A stretch of 64,000 nt of DNA from Porphyrobacter sp. AAP82 (GCF_000331285.1 NZ_ANFX01000032.1:105009-169008); one strand, 5' to 3'. Positions 26,929 to 35,900 are shown, counted from the stretch's first letter. The notes: generated by a model not told the origin, from the letters alone. Translations and numbers: made by a program.

Positions 26929-27753
26929 GTGACCACCCTCCCCCCCATCCGCGACGTCATTCAGCGCCACAACCTCGCCGCCTCCAAGGCGCTCGGGCAG
27001 AACTTCCTGCTCGACGAGCAGCTCCTCGCCCGCATCGCCGCGCTTCCCGGCGACCTTGCCGGCCAGGCGGTGCTCGAAGTCGGCCCCGGCCCCGGCGGGC
27101 TGACCCGCGCGCTGCTCAGGGCCGGCGCGCGCGTCACCGCGATCGAGATGGACCGCCGCTGCCTCCCCGCCCTTGCCGAGCTTGGGCAAGCCTTCCCCGA
27201 CCAGCTCACCATCGTCGAGGGCGACGCGCTCAGGCTCGACCATGCCGCGCTGATGCAGGGCGAGCCCTTCCACGTCCTCTCCAACCTCCCCTACAACGTC
27301 GGCACCGCGCTGTTCGTGCGCTGGCTCGGCGGCGAGGCATGGCCGCCCCTTTGGCGCTCGCTCACCCTCATGTTCCAGCGCGAGGTCGCCGACCGCATCG
27401 TCGCAGCCGCGCACGAGGACGCCTATGGCCGCCTTGCCGTGCTGGCGCAGTGGCGCTCCGAGGCGCGGCTCGCGATGAAGGTCCACCGCAGCGCCTTCAC
27501 CCCGCCCCCCAAGGTGATGAGCGCGATCGTCCACGTCACGCCCGCCGCCATGCCGGAGGGCGTAGCGCTGCGCACCCTCGAGCGCCTCACCGAAGCCGCC
27601 TTCGGCCAGCGCCGCAAGATGCTGCGCCAGAGCCTCAAGGGCGTGCCGGGCGCGCTGGAGGCCCTTGCCAGCCTCGGCATCGACGAGACCCGCCGCGCCG
27701 AGACCGTCAGCGTCGCCGAGTTCGTGGCGCTGGCCCGCGCGATGCAGGGGTGA
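26929..27753 (+). CDS. rsmA: 16S rRNA dimethyladenosine transferase
   Basis: A 274-residue KsgA/RsmA methyltransferase that dimethylates two adjacent adenines near the 3' end of 16S rRNA. The signature KALGQNFLLDEQLLARI is at the N-terminus, the SAM site is VLEVGPGPGGLTRALL, and the catalytic motif IV is VLSNLPYNVGTALF. FGQRRKMLRQSLKG follows in the C-terminal domain. The GTG start at 26929 lies four bases after pdxA; an in-frame GTG at 26917 would overlap pdxA and add four residues. It is the last gene of the operon. Confidence 0.95.
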   Translation: MTTLPPIRDVIQRHNLAASKALGQNFLLDEQLLARIAALPGDLAGQAVLEVGPGPGGLTRALLRAGARVTAIEMDRRCLPALAELGQAFPDQLTIVEGDALRLDHAALMQGEPFHVLSNLPYNVGTALFVRWLGGEAWPPLWRSLTLMFQREVADRIVAAAHEDAYGRLAVLAQWRSEARLAMKVHRSAFTPPPKVMSAIVHVTPAAMPEGVALRTLERLTEAAFGQRRKMLRQSLKGVPGALEALASLGIDETRRAETVSVAEFVALARAMQG

Positions 27754-27990
27754 CCCGCCCGCCCGCTCCGGCCCGCGCCAGAGCGTGTAGGAGACACATG
27801 AGACACTGTCCTGAGGCGAAAAACGTGCCCCTTGGCGAGCGCGCTTTCCAGACGATCGCGAAGGGAGAAAAGGCGGGCCATAAGGGCAAGCCTGCCTTAC
27901 GCAAGGCGAGTAGGAAAGCGCCGATTTTCAGCCCGGCGCGCGCGCTGCCCTTCCAACTTCGCTCAGCCGGACAGGCGGCGCAACCGCGCC

Positions 27991-30087
27991 CTACCCCGCC
28001 TTCTTCTTCAAGCGCCACGCATGCAGCAGCGGTTCGGTATAGCCCGACGGCTGTTCCACCCCCTTGAAGATCAGGTCCGTGGCCGCGCTGAAGGCTGCGC
28101 CGTCCTCGTTGCCGGTGAGCGCCACATAGAGCGGATCGCCCGCGTTCTGCGCGTCGACCTTGGCGGCCATGCGGGCGAGGCTGTCCAGCACCTGCGCTTC
28201 GGTAATCACCCCGTGCAGCAGCCAGTTGGCGATGTGCTGCGAGGAGATGCGCAGCGTCGCGCGGTCCTCCATCAGGCCCACATCATTGATGTCGGGCACC
28301 TTGGAGCAGCCAACGCCCTGATCGATCCAGCGCACCACATAGCCCAATAGCCCCTGGCAATTGTTGTCGAGCTCCTCGCGCACTTCCTCATCCGACCAGT
28401 TCGCCCCTTCCGCGAGCGGGATTGCGAGGAGGTCATCGAGACCGGCGGGTTCGGGCAGAGCTTGCTGCACCTCGAACACGTCGATCTGGTGGTAATGCAG
28501 CGCGTGGAGCGTCGCGGCGGTGGGTGACGGGACCCATGCGGTGTTCGCGCCGGCCTTCAGGTGGCCGACCTTCTCGACCATCATCTGGCCCATCAGGTCG
28601 GGCGCGGCCCACATGCCCTTGCCGATCTGCGCCTTGCCCGAAAGGCCGTGCGCAAGGCCGATGGCGACATTGCGCGCCTCGTAGGACTTGAGCCACGCGC
28701 TGGTCTTCATGGCGCCTTTGCGCAGCATGGGTCCTGCGCGCATAGAGGTGTGGATCTCGTCGCCGGTGCGATCCAGAAAACCGGTGTTGATGAAGACGAT
28801 CCGGTCCTTCACCGCGTAGATGCAGGCGGCAAGGTTGGCCGAAGTGCGGCGCTCCTCGTCCATCACGCCGACCTTGATGGTGTGGCGGGGGAGTTTGAGC
28901 AAATCCTCCACCGCATCGAACAGATCGTTGGTGAAGGCGCATTCTTCCGGCCCGTGCATCTTGGGCTTGACGATGTAGATCGAGCCCTTGCGCGAATTGC
29001 CGAAGCGCCCGTGGCCTTCGACGTCTAGCGTGGAGATCGCCGAGGTGAACACCGCGTCCATGATGCCCTCGGGAATTTCGCTCCCGTCAGGCAGGCGGAT
29101 CGCCGGGTTGGTCATCAGGTGGCCGACATTGCGCACGAACATCAGGCTGCGGCCCTTGAGGGTCTGCGCGGTGCCATCTGTGGCGGTGAAGCTCCTGTCG
29201 CCCGTCAGCGTGCGGGTGAGGGTCTTGCCGCCCTTGTCAAAACTCTCCGACAGATCGCCGCGGATGATGCCGAGCCAGTTGGTGTAGGCGGTGAGCTTGT
29301 CTGCCGCATCCACCGCCGCGACCGAATCCTCGCAGTCGGCGATGGTGGTAAGCGCGGCTTCGACGATGATGTCGGCGATGCCGGCCTTGTCGGCCCTGCC
29401 GACAGGGGTGCTGGAATCGAACACAACTTCGACGTGCAGGCCGTTGTTTTCCAGCAGAATGCCCTTGTCGGTGGTGCCGACCTGCTGCGCTGGATCGGCA
29501 AGCGCGATTGTCTCGCGGCCCGCAAGGTCGGCCCAGCTTCCGCTGGCGAGGGGGAAGGTCGCGTCGAGGAACTGCCGCCCGCGCGCGATCACCGCTTGCC
29601 CTCGCGCCTCGTCATAGCCGCCGGGCCGCGCCGGGGGAGCGTCCAATGCATCGGTGCCGTAGAAAGCGTCGTAGAGGCTCCCCCAGCGCGCATTGGCGGC
29701 GTTCAAAAGGAAGCGCGCGTTGAGGATCGGCACCACCAGCTGCGGCCCGGCCATCGTCGCGATCTCGGAATCGACGTTCTGGGTGCCGATCTGGAAGTCG
29801 CCGGGCTCGGGAACCAGATAGCCGATTGCGGTGAGGAACGCCTTGTAGGCCGCTGGATCATGCGGCTTGCCGGCGCGCTCGATGTGCCATGCGTCGATCT
29901 GCGCCTGAAGGCTCTCGCGCTTGGCCAGCAGCGCGCGGTTGCGGGGCGCGAAGTCGGCGAGCAGCGCCGCGAAGCCCTGCCAGAAGGCGTCCACGTCGCG
30001 CCCGAGGGGGGCAAGCACCTCGCGCTCGAGGAAGCTCGCAAGGGCGGCGTCCACGGCAAGGCCGGCGCGGGGGATCATGTCAGTCAT
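27991..30087 (-). CDS. glcB: Malate synthase G
   Basis: At 698 residues this is the expected size for the single-chain G isoform of malate synthase, which condenses glyoxylate with acetyl-CoA. The family-specific segments [52 protein letters not shown] and [21 protein letters not shown] are all present. [26 protein letters not shown] is in the C-terminal region that supplies the catalytic acid. No isocitrate lyase or glycolate oxidase gene is in the window. It is transcribed alone, divergent from the M20-astA-astB operon. Confidence 0.97.
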   Translation of the reverse strand: MTDMIPRAGLAVDAALASFLEREVLAPLGRDVDAFWQGFAALLADFAPRNRALLAKRESLQAQIDAWHIERAGKPHDPAAYKAFLTAIGYLVPEPGDFQIGTQNVDSEIATMAGPQLVVPILNARFLLNAANARWGSLYDAFYGTDALDAPPARPGGYDEARGQAVIARGRQFLDATFPLASGSWADLAGRETIALADPAQQVGTTDKGILLENNGLHVEVVFDSSTPVGRADKAGIADIIVEAALTTIADCEDSVAAVDAADKLTAYTNWLGIIRGDLSESFDKGGKTLTRTLTGDRSFTATDGTAQTLKGRSLMFVRNVGHLMTNPAIRLPDGSEIPEGIMDAVFTSAISTLDVEGHGRFGNSRKGSIYIVKPKMHGPEECAFTNDLFDAVEDLLKLPRHTIKVGVMDEERRTSANLAACIYAVKDRIVFINTGFLDRTGDEIHTSMRAGPMLRKGAMKTSAWLKSYEARNVAIGLAHGLSGKAQIGKGMWAAPDLMGQMMVEKVGHLKAGANTAWVPSPTAATLHALHYHQIDVFEVQQALPEPAGLDDLLAIPLAEGANWSDEEVREELDNNCQGLLGYVVRWIDQGVGCSKVPDINDVGLMEDRATLRISSQHIANWLLHGVITEAQVLDSLARMAAKVDAQNAGDPLYVALTGNEDGAAFSAATDLIFKGVEQPSGYTEPLLHAWRLKKKAG

Positions 30088-30202
30088 CGGTGTCCTCGTC
30101 GGTTGAACAAATCCGGGGAGGAGAGGACGCGCGCCCTATGGCAAAGGGGAGAGGCGATTGCAACGCCTTGGCCCCGCGCGCTGGCGCGGCTAGAGGGTGG
30201 GG

Positions 30203-31393
30203 ATGGACGGGACGAGAGCGACAATCGACAGCGCGCAAATGCTGGCGCAGGTGCAGGCATGGAGCGCGCTCAACACCGGCACCGCGAACCTTGCAGGCCT
30301 TGGCGAGCAGGCCGCGATGCTGGCCGAGGCCTTCGGTGCGCTCCCGGGCACGGTGGAACTGGTCGACCCTGCCCCCGTCACCGCGATCGCCGCCGATGGC
30401 TCGGCTTACGAGAAGCCCCACGGCCAGCATCTGGTTGTCCGCGTGCGCCCGCAGGCGAACCGGCGCATCCTCTTGACCGGGCACATGGACACGGTGTTCC
30501 CGGCCGATCACCCCTTCCAGCGCCAGACCTGGCTCGACGGCGAGACGCTGAACGGGCCGGGTGTCGCCGACATGAAGGGCGGGATCGCGGTGATGCTCCA
30601 CGCGCTGCTGGCGTTCGAAGGCACCGCCCACGCCTCGGCGCTGGGCTATGACGTGCTCATCAATTCGGACGAGGAGACCGGCTCGCTCGCCAGCGCCGCG
30701 CTGATCGCGGAACTCGCGGCGGGCAAGCTCGCGGCGCTGACCTATGAACCCGCAGCGCTCCCCGATGGCACGCTGGCGCACGATCGCGGGGGCACGGGCA
30801 ACTACTCGATCACCGTCACCGGCAAGAGCGCCCACGCGGGGCGCAATCCGCACGAGGGGCGCAACGCGATCGTCGCGGCGGCGGACCTGATCCTGCGGCT
30901 GAAGGCGCTGGAGACGGGCGAGATCACCATCAATCCCGCGAGGCTCGAAGGCGGGGCGGCCAACAATGTCGTGCCCGACACGGCCGTGCTGCGCTTCAAC
31001 GTGCGCCCCCGGACCACCGCCGCCGCCGAGGCCTTCGACGATCATCTCAACGCTTTGCTACGCAGCATCGCGGCCGCACACGACATTGCCGCCCACCGCC
31101 ACGGCGGGGTCACCCGCCCGCCCAAGCCGGTCGATGCGCGCGCGCAGGCGCTGTTCGATCTCGTGCGCCAATGCGGCGCCGAGCTTGGCCAGACGATCCG
31201 CTGGCAAGCCTCGGGCGGGGTGTGCGACGGCAACAATATCGCTGCCTGCGGCGTCCCGGTGGTCGACACCATGGGGGTGCGCGGCGGCGCGATCCATTCG
31301 CCGGACGAGTATCTGATCGTCCCCAGCCTTGCCGAACGCGCGGCACTCAGCGCCCGCGTCATCGAGCGTCTCGCTCAGGGAGCCCTCCAGTGA
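30203..31393 (+). CDS. M20 family metallohydrolase linked to arginine succinylation
   Basis: A 396-residue M20 (carboxypeptidase G2-like) hydrolase. Metal ligands are seen in TGHMDTVFPADHPF, GVADMKGG, SDEETGS and, near the end, IHSPDEY; the dimerisation domain contains GKSAHAGRNPHEGRNAIV. It is the first gene of an operon with astA and astB, overlapping astA by four bases. Since M20 enzymes remove acyl or amino-acid groups from amides, a role in desuccinylating an AST intermediate is an attractive inference, but the sequence alone does not give the substrate. ATG 30203 has AGAGG upstream. Confidence 0.82.
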   Translation: MDGTRATIDSAQMLAQVQAWSALNTGTANLAGLGEQAAMLAEAFGALPGTVELVDPAPVTAIAADGSAYEKPHGQHLVVRVRPQANRRILLTGHMDTVFPADHPFQRQTWLDGETLNGPGVADMKGGIAVMLHALLAFEGTAHASALGYDVLINSDEETGSLASAALIAELAAGKLAALTYEPAALPDGTLAHDRGGTGNYSITVTGKSAHAGRNPHEGRNAIVAAADLILRLKALETGEITINPARLEGGAANNVVPDTAVLRFNVRPRTTAAAEAFDDHLNALLRSIAAAHDIAAHRHGGVTRPPKPVDARAQALFDLVRQCGAELGQTIRWQASGGVCDGNNIAACGVPVVDTMGVRGGAIHSPDEYLIVPSLAERAALSARVIERLAQGALQ

Positions 31394-32406
31394 CCTTTCG
31401 CCTCCGGCCTGCGCGCCCCGCCGATCTCGAAGCGCTTTACGAAATGGCCAAGCTCACCGGCGGGGGGTTCACCAACCTGCCGCCCGACCGCGCGGCATTG
31501 AAGGCCAAGCTCGAGCGCGCCGAGGCCGCCTTCGCGAGGCCGCAGGACACGCTGGCCGACGAGCAATTCGTGCTGGTGCTCGAAAACGCCCGCAACGGCG
31601 CGGTGCGCGGCACCTGCCAGCTGATGACCCAGGTCGGGCAGCGCTGGCCCTTCTATTCCTACCGCCTCAACACGCTGACCCAGTATTCGCAGGAACTGGA
31701 CCGCACCGTGCGCGCGGAACTGCTCAGCCTCGTCACCGACCTTGAGGGGTCGAGCGAGGTCGGCGGGCTGTTCCTCCACCCGGGCGAGCGCGCCGGAGGC
31801 TTCGGCCTGCTGCTCGCCCGCTCGCGCTATCTGTTCGTCGCCATGCACCGGCCGCGCTTTGCCGACCGCATCCTTGCCGAGCTGCGCGGCATCATCGACG
31901 AACGCGGCGGATCGCCCTTCTGGGACGGGGTCGCGGGGCGCTTCTTCGGGATGGGCTTCCAGGAGGCGGACTATTTCAACGCGATCAACGGCAACCAGTT
32001 CATCGCCGACCTGATGCCCAAGCACCCGGTCTATATCGCGATGCTGAGCGAGGATGCGCGCAGCGTCATCGGCGTCCCCCACCCGACGGGGCGCGCGGCG
32101 ATGCGGATGCTCGAGGGCGAAGGCTTCCGCCACGATGGCTATGTCGACATCTTCGATGGCGGGCCGACGATGACCGCCTGGACCGACAGTGTCACCAGCG
32201 TCAGGAACGCAGCCCACGCCAAGGTCACCGCGCTCGACGTCGCCGAGGGCGAGCGCGCGATCCTTGCCACCGGCCATCTCGGCACCTTCCGCGCCTGCTT
32301 CGGCGCGCGGGTGATGGACGGGGCGGGCGGCATCGCGATCGATTCGGCGAGTGCGGACCTCCTCGACGTGTGCGCGGGCGACGCGGTGTGGAGTGTGGCA
32401 CGATGA
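31390..32406 (+). CDS. astA: Arginine N-succinyltransferase
   Basis: A 338-residue AstA. FRLRPARPADLEALYEMAKLTG at the N-terminus, GGFTNLPPDR, GLFLHPGERAGGFGLLLARSRYLFVAMHRPRFA and FFGMGFQEADYFNA match the family throughout; the E. coli enzyme has 344 residues. It transfers succinyl from succinyl-CoA to arginine, opening the AST degradation route. The GTG start overlaps the M20 gene stop (GTGA), and its own TGA overlaps the astB ATG, so all three proteins should be made together. Confidence 0.95.
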   Translation: MTFRLRPARPADLEALYEMAKLTGGGFTNLPPDRAALKAKLERAEAAFARPQDTLADEQFVLVLENARNGAVRGTCQLMTQVGQRWPFYSYRLNTLTQYSQELDRTVRAELLSLVTDLEGSSEVGGLFLHPGERAGGFGLLLARSRYLFVAMHRPRFADRILAELRGIIDERGGSPFWDGVAGRFFGMGFQEADYFNAINGNQFIADLMPKHPVYIAMLSEDARSVIGVPHPTGRAAMRMLEGEGFRHDGYVDIFDGGPTMTAWTDSVTSVRNAAHAKVTALDVAEGERAILATGHLGTFRACFGARVMDGAGGIAIDSASADLLDVCAGDAVWSVAR

Positions 32407-33653
32407 GCCTTGCCGAAATCAATTTCGACGGGATCGTCGGCCCCTCGCACAATTATGCGGGGCTGAGCCTCGGGAATATCGCCAGCCAGGGCCATGCGGG
32501 CGATCCCTCCTACCCGCGCGCCGCCGCCTTGCAGGGCGTGGCGAAGATGCGCGGCAATCTTGCGCGATTGGGCGTGCAGGGCTTCCTGCTGCCGCTGCCG
32601 CGCCCCAACGGGGCCTTGCGGCAGGCGCTTGCGCTCGACGGCACAGAGCCGCCGCAGCTGCGCGCCGCGCCGTGGTCGGCCTCTGCGATGTGGACCGCCA
32701 ATGCCGCGACTGTCTCGCCCGCCCCCGACACCGCGGACGGGCGCTGCCACCTGACGCCGGCGAACCTCGTCACCATGCTCCACCGTGCGCAGGAATGGCC
32801 CGATACGCAGGCCCAGCTCAGGATCGCTTTCGGCGACACGCGGCACTTCGCAGTGCACGATGCCGTGCCCCCCACCTTCGGCGACGAGGGCGCGGCCAAT
32901 CACATGCGGCTGTGCGAGAGCCATGAGCGGCAAGGCGTCGAGGTGTTCGTCTATGGCAGGCCGGGTGGCCGCTTCCCCGCGCGCCAGCACGAACAGGCCA
33001 GCCGCCTCGTCGCCCGCGCCCACGGGCTTGATTCCGCGCGCACCGTCTTCATCGAGCAGAACCCCGAGGCGATCGCGGCGGGCGCTTTCCACAATGACGT
33101 GGTCGCCGTGGCGAACGGCCGCGTGCTCTTCACCCATGCCGAGGCCTTCGCCGACCAGCAGGGGGCCTATGAGGCGATCCGCAAGGCCTTCCCTGCATTG
33201 GAGGTGGTCGAGGTGCCCTCCTCCGCCGTGTCGCTGGAAGAGGCGATCCGCACCTATCTGTTCAACGCCCAGCTCCTGACCCTGCCGGGCGGCGAGATGG
33301 CGCTGATCGTCCCCGAGGAATGCCGCGAAAGCCCCGCCGTGTGGGGCTGGGCGCAAGCGATGCTCGCCGGAAACGGCCCGATCCGGCAGGTGATCCCGGT
33401 CGACGTCCGCCAGTCGATGGCCAATGGCGGGGGACCTGCCTGCCTGCGCCTGCGCGTGGTGTGCGATCCGGCCACGGTCGATCCGCGCTTCCTGCTGGGC
33501 GAAGCCAAGGCCGATCTGCTGGAGCGCACCATCGCTGCGCATTGGCCTTTGCAGATCGACCCGTCCGATATCGGGACGCAGACCCTCGCGGACAGCGTGA
33601 TCGCTGCACGGCTCGCCCTGCTCGACGCGCTCGATCTGGCACAGCTTGGTTAA
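32403..33653 (+). CDS. astB: N-succinylarginine dihydrolase
   Basis: A 416-residue AstB, which releases two ammonia and CO2 from succinylarginine to give succinylornithine. Family motifs include EINFDGIVGPSHNYAGLS at the N-terminus, MWTANAATVSPAPDTADGR, NHMRLCESHERQGVEVFVYG and AFHNDVVAVANGRVLF, with catalytic residues of the amidinotransferase fold in the last. QSMANGGGPACLRLRV carries the C-terminal Cys. The genes for the later steps (astC, astD, astE) are not in this operon or window. Confidence 0.95.
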   Translation: MSLAEINFDGIVGPSHNYAGLSLGNIASQGHAGDPSYPRAAALQGVAKMRGNLARLGVQGFLLPLPRPNGALRQALALDGTEPPQLRAAPWSASAMWTANAATVSPAPDTADGRCHLTPANLVTMLHRAQEWPDTQAQLRIAFGDTRHFAVHDAVPPTFGDEGAANHMRLCESHERQGVEVFVYGRPGGRFPARQHEQASRLVARAHGLDSARTVFIEQNPEAIAAGAFHNDVVAVANGRVLFTHAEAFADQQGAYEAIRKAFPALEVVEVPSSAVSLEEAIRTYLFNAQLLTLPGGEMALIVPEECRESPAVWGWAQAMLAGNGPIRQVIPVDVRQSMANGGGPACLRLRVVCDPATVDPRFLLGEAKADLLERTIAAHWPLQIDPSDIGTQTLADSVIAARLALLDALDLAQLG

Positions 33654-33745
33654 CGCATTTGGCGATGCGGGCCGGCAGGCGTAAGGTTACTTCATTGTAA
33701 AGGCGACTCAGCATCCGGCGGGCCGCCCACGGGTTGAGGAACGCT

Positions 33746-34000
33746 ATGCTGCGCAAGCTGGGACGGCTATTCGTGATCAAGAACCGCTTCGAGGCGTTCC
33801 TGATCATCTACGCCCTCGCCCTCGGATCGAGCGCGCGGGGCATGGTCTATCTCCACGAATACCCGGGCTTCGGCGGCAAGCTCCTGTTCCTAGCGACGAC
33901 CGGCGCGGTGTTTCTGGCGGGGGCGAAGATCCTCGATTGCCTGAAGCTCGAGAGCGAAGTGGCCGAACTGCGCGCGGCGCGCCTTGCCCAGCCGGATTAG
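33746..34000 (+). CDS. Small conserved-looking membrane protein
   Basis: An 84-residue protein with two hydrophobic stretches, FEAFLIIYALALGSSARGMVY and KLLFLATTGAVFLAGAKIL, and a charged C-terminal helix (ESEVAELRAARLA). ATG 33746 is chosen because GAGGA lies five bases before it; a TTG four codons earlier also keeps the frame. No known domain. It stands alone between astB and the tmRNA region. Confidence 0.6.
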   Translation: MLRKLGRLFVIKNRFEAFLIIYALALGSSARGMVYLHEYPGFGGKLLFLATTGAVFLAGAKILDCLKLESEVAELRAARLAQPD

Positions 34001-34060
34001 GTTCACACAAAGCCACCGCCCGGCCGGTGACCGGCAGCTCTGATCACCATCCATCGCAGG

Positions 34061-34085
34061 AAGGTGGGGGTTTCTGTTGCTACGC
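34061..34085. repeat. 25-base repeat, copy 1
   Basis: It reads AAGGTGGGGG-T-TTCTG followed by TTGCTACGC. It is identical to 34154-34178 except for one base (T versus A at position 11). The copies are 93 bases apart in the non-coding region 3' of the tmRNA gene. Confidence 0.75.
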
Positions 34086-34153
34086 CCGCGCCCTTGTGAA
34101 GGGGGGCGAGGACCGTTGCCCGGATCGGCCAGCTTGCGCTCTCCCTCGGCCGA

Positions 34154-34178
34154 AAGGTGGGGGATTCTGTTGCTACGC
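34154..34178. repeat. 25-base repeat, copy 2
   Basis: It differs from 34061-34085 at one base. A shorter relative, GATTCTGTTAC, lies at 34200-34210, next to the end of the tmRNA coding piece. Confidence 0.75.
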
Positions 34179-34209
34179 TCCCCCGGGCGCCCGGTTTCCG
34201 ATTCTGTTA

Positions 34210-34528
34210 CCCGGTTCGGTCCGAACCGTGCTCGTAGCGTTGTAAATTCAGGCCGTTAAGCCGTCACATTACGCGGCGAGAGCAAGTGCTTCGTTGTCGT
34301 TGGCACTTATTGGTTGTGAGCCTTATGCGGGTTACTCAGCCCGGGCAAAAACTACGTCTTTCAACACACGTCGATCCTGGTTCGGCCCCTCCAGCTGAGC
34401 CGCTCGGTCGGCACGCTTCACGCGTGTCGACCGTGAGCTCAGATGGTGGAGCCGCCGGGTACTGCCCCCGGGTCCGTTGCATCTATTGCACGCAGCAGTT
34501 TATCGCCATAGCCGGCCGAGGCCGGCGC
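34210..34528 (-). ncRNA. ssrA: Transfer-messenger RNA, circularly permuted two-piece form
   Basis: Read on the minus strand, an acceptor piece comes first. It ends at 34444 with TACCCGGCGGCTCCACCA, so CCA is encoded, and its T-arm CCGGG-GGCAGTA-CCCGG has the atypical loop of alphaproteobacterial tmRNA. A 54-base spacer follows (34390-34443), foldable as GGTCG..CACGC/GCGTG..CGACC. The coding piece then begins at 34389 with GGGGCCGAACCAGGATCGACG; its first seven bases pair with CGGCTCC of the acceptor end. The tag frame lies 120 bases further. tmRNA with SmpB rescues stalled ribosomes. The outer ends are approximate. Confidence 0.95.
34269..34304 (-). other. ssrA: tmRNA proteolysis-tag reading frame
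   Basis: Codons GCC AAC GAC AAC GAA ... GCC GCG TAA encode ANDNEALALAA and a stop. The form, with Ala resume codon, AND(N) start and LAA-like end for ClpXP, is that of alphaproteobacterial ssrA tags. Confidence 0.96.
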
Positions 34529-34533
34529 GGGTG

Positions 34534-34561
34534 GATATAGCGCTGAAATCCTGAATGTGAA
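34534..34561 (-). promoter_or_regulatory. Probable sigma70-type promoter of ssrA
   Basis: On the minus strand TTCACA (34556-34561) and TATATC (34534-34539) are separated by 16 bases. They lie just upstream of the acceptor piece, placing transcription start near 34527. Confidence 0.6.
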
Positions 34562-34567
34562 GTGTAT

Positions 34568-34697
34568 CCCCCCTCCCGCCTGCGGGAGGGGGGCGAGACT
34601 TGCCCCGGACTTGATCCGGGGCTTAGTCGCAGCGGGGTGGGCCTGCGCGACGGTTCGCTTGCCCACCCCCGACCCCTCCCGCAAGCGGGAGGGGGGA
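34568..34697. repeat. Composite palindromic repeat between ssrA and mscL (copy c)
   Basis: The outer palindromes are CCCCTCCCGC-CT-GCGGGAGGGG (34570-34591) and CCCCTCCCGC-AA-GCGGGAGGGG (34673-34694). Between them are a hairpin CCCCGGA-CTTGA-TCCGGGG at 34603-34621 and the pair GGTGGGC / GCCCACC. The linker GCAGCGGGGTGGGCCT is shared with the copy at 442-597. Confidence 0.88.
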
Positions 34698-34703
34698 AAT
34701 CTT

Positions 34704-35126
34704 CTACTTCTTCAGCGCGTCCCTGATCTCGGCCAGCAGCTCGATTTCGGTCGGGCCGGCGGGGGCGGCGGGCTCTTCGGGCTTGGCGAGCCTCGCGCTC
34801 GCCCTGTTCACATAGCGCACCATCAGAAAGATGATGAGGGCCAGGATCACGAAGTTGATGATGGTCGAGACGAACGCCCCCACCGCCAGCACGTTGGCGC
34901 CGACCTGGCGCGCGGCCTCGAGCGGGGCGCCCTCGATCACGTCGCCCGACAGGATGATGTAGCGGTCCGAGAAGTCGACGCTGCCGAACACCCAGCCGAT
35001 CAGCGGCATGATGATGTCATCGGTCAGCGACTTGACGATCGTCCCGAAGGCCGCGCCGATGATGACGCCGACCGCGAGGTCCATGACATTGCCCTTGGCG
35101 ATGAAGGCCCGGAATTCCGACAGCAT
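34704..35126 (-). CDS. mscL: Large-conductance mechanosensitive channel
   Basis: A 140-residue MscL that opens under membrane tension to release solutes in osmotic downshock. FRAFIAKGNVMDLAVGVIIGAAFGTIVKSLTDDIIMPLIGW forms the first membrane helix and pore lining, a periplasmic loop follows, then VLAVGAFVSTIINFVILALIIFLMVRYVN is the second helix, and a C-terminal bundle ends EIELLAEIRDALKK. ATG 35126 (MLSEF) has GGGGA upstream and matches the family start; ATG 35138 would add four residues without a ribosome binding site. Confidence 0.96.
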   Translation of the reverse strand: MLSEFRAFIAKGNVMDLAVGVIIGAAFGTIVKSLTDDIIMPLIGWVFGSVDFSDRYIILSGDVIEGAPLEAARQVGANVLAVGAFVSTIINFVILALIIFLMVRYVNRASARLAKPEEPAAPAGPTEIELLAEIRDALKK

Positions 35127-35297
35127 GATGATCCCCATTGTTTTTGGCGGTTAACCCTGTCTGGCACCGCCCCGCAGCCCTGCCAAGACGCGGGGCGTGT
35201 GCCGTCCACCGCTTGAACGGGGCCAGAGGTGTGCTATATGCGCAATACAGACATTCCGGCAGGGCCAGACCCCGCCGCTCGAGGAGGGACCCACGCG

Positions 35298-35900
35298 ATG
35301 AACTTCACCACCATGCTGCGCGGCGCGCTGGCGGCGGCTGCCGCGCTCAGCCTTGCGGCCTGCGGGATCAACTCGGTCCCCACCAAGGAGGAGGCCGCCA
35401 AGGCCAAGTGGGCCGATGTGGAGAGCGCCTACCAGCGCCGCGCCGATCTCATCCCCAATCTCGTCTCGACCGTGAAGGGCGCGGCCGCCTCGGAAGGCAA
35501 GATCCTCGAGGACGTGATCAACGCCCGCTCGCGCGCCACCGCGGTGCAGATCTCGGCCGACGATCTCGACGATCCGGCCAAGTTCCAGGCCTTCGAACAG
35601 GCCCAGGGCGAAGTCGGCGCGACCCTCTCGCGGCTGCTGGCGGTGACCGAGAACTATCCGCAGCTGCGCAGCCAGGAGGGCTTCCTCGCGCTCCAGGACC
35701 AGCTCGAGGGGACCGAGAACCGCATCGACAACGCGCGCACCAAGTACAACGCCGCGGTGCAAGACTACAACACCACGATCCGCACCTTCCCCGACAGCAT
35801 CGGCGCCAACATCATCCATGGCGCCAAGCCGATGCAGGGCTTCAAGGCCAAGCCCGGCGCGGACGAGGCGCCCGAGGTCAATTTCGACGCGCCGGCATAA
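35298..35900 (+). CDS. LemA family lipoprotein
   Basis: A 200-residue LemA protein. The signal peptide ends in a lipobox (LSLAAC), so it is lipid-anchored. The long helical domain has the hallmark AYQRRADLIPNLVSTVKG near the start, followed by LLAVTENYPQLRSQEGFLALQDQLEGTENRI and RTKYNAAVQDYNTTIRTFP. Its biochemical role is unsettled. GAGGAGGGA precedes ATG 35298. Two TPM-domain genes follow directly, a recurrent LemA-TPM partnership in bacteria. Confidence 0.92.
   Translation: MNFTTMLRGALAAAAALSLAACGINSVPTKEEAAKAKWADVESAYQRRADLIPNLVSTVKGAAASEGKILEDVINARSRATAVQISADDLDDPAKFQAFEQAQGEVGATLSRLLAVTENYPQLRSQEGFLALQDQLEGTENRIDNARTKYNAAVQDYNTTIRTFPDSIGANIIHGAKPMQGFKAKPGADEAPEVNFDAPA

Noticed and set aside
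27754..27990. Possible small gene in the rsmA-glcB gap (ATG at 27798)
   Set aside because: The frame is open and Lys-rich at first but runs into the convergent glcB gene, and the codon pattern does not look like the neighbours.
34061..34178. Possible CRISPR
   Set aside because: Only two 25-base copies with unrelated flanks and no third unit or cas genes; a dispersed repeat is more likely.
34286..34540. Open frame of about 84 codons on the plus strand in the ssrA region
   Set aside because: It overlaps the tmRNA on the opposite strand, has no ribosome binding site and no recognisable protein features.
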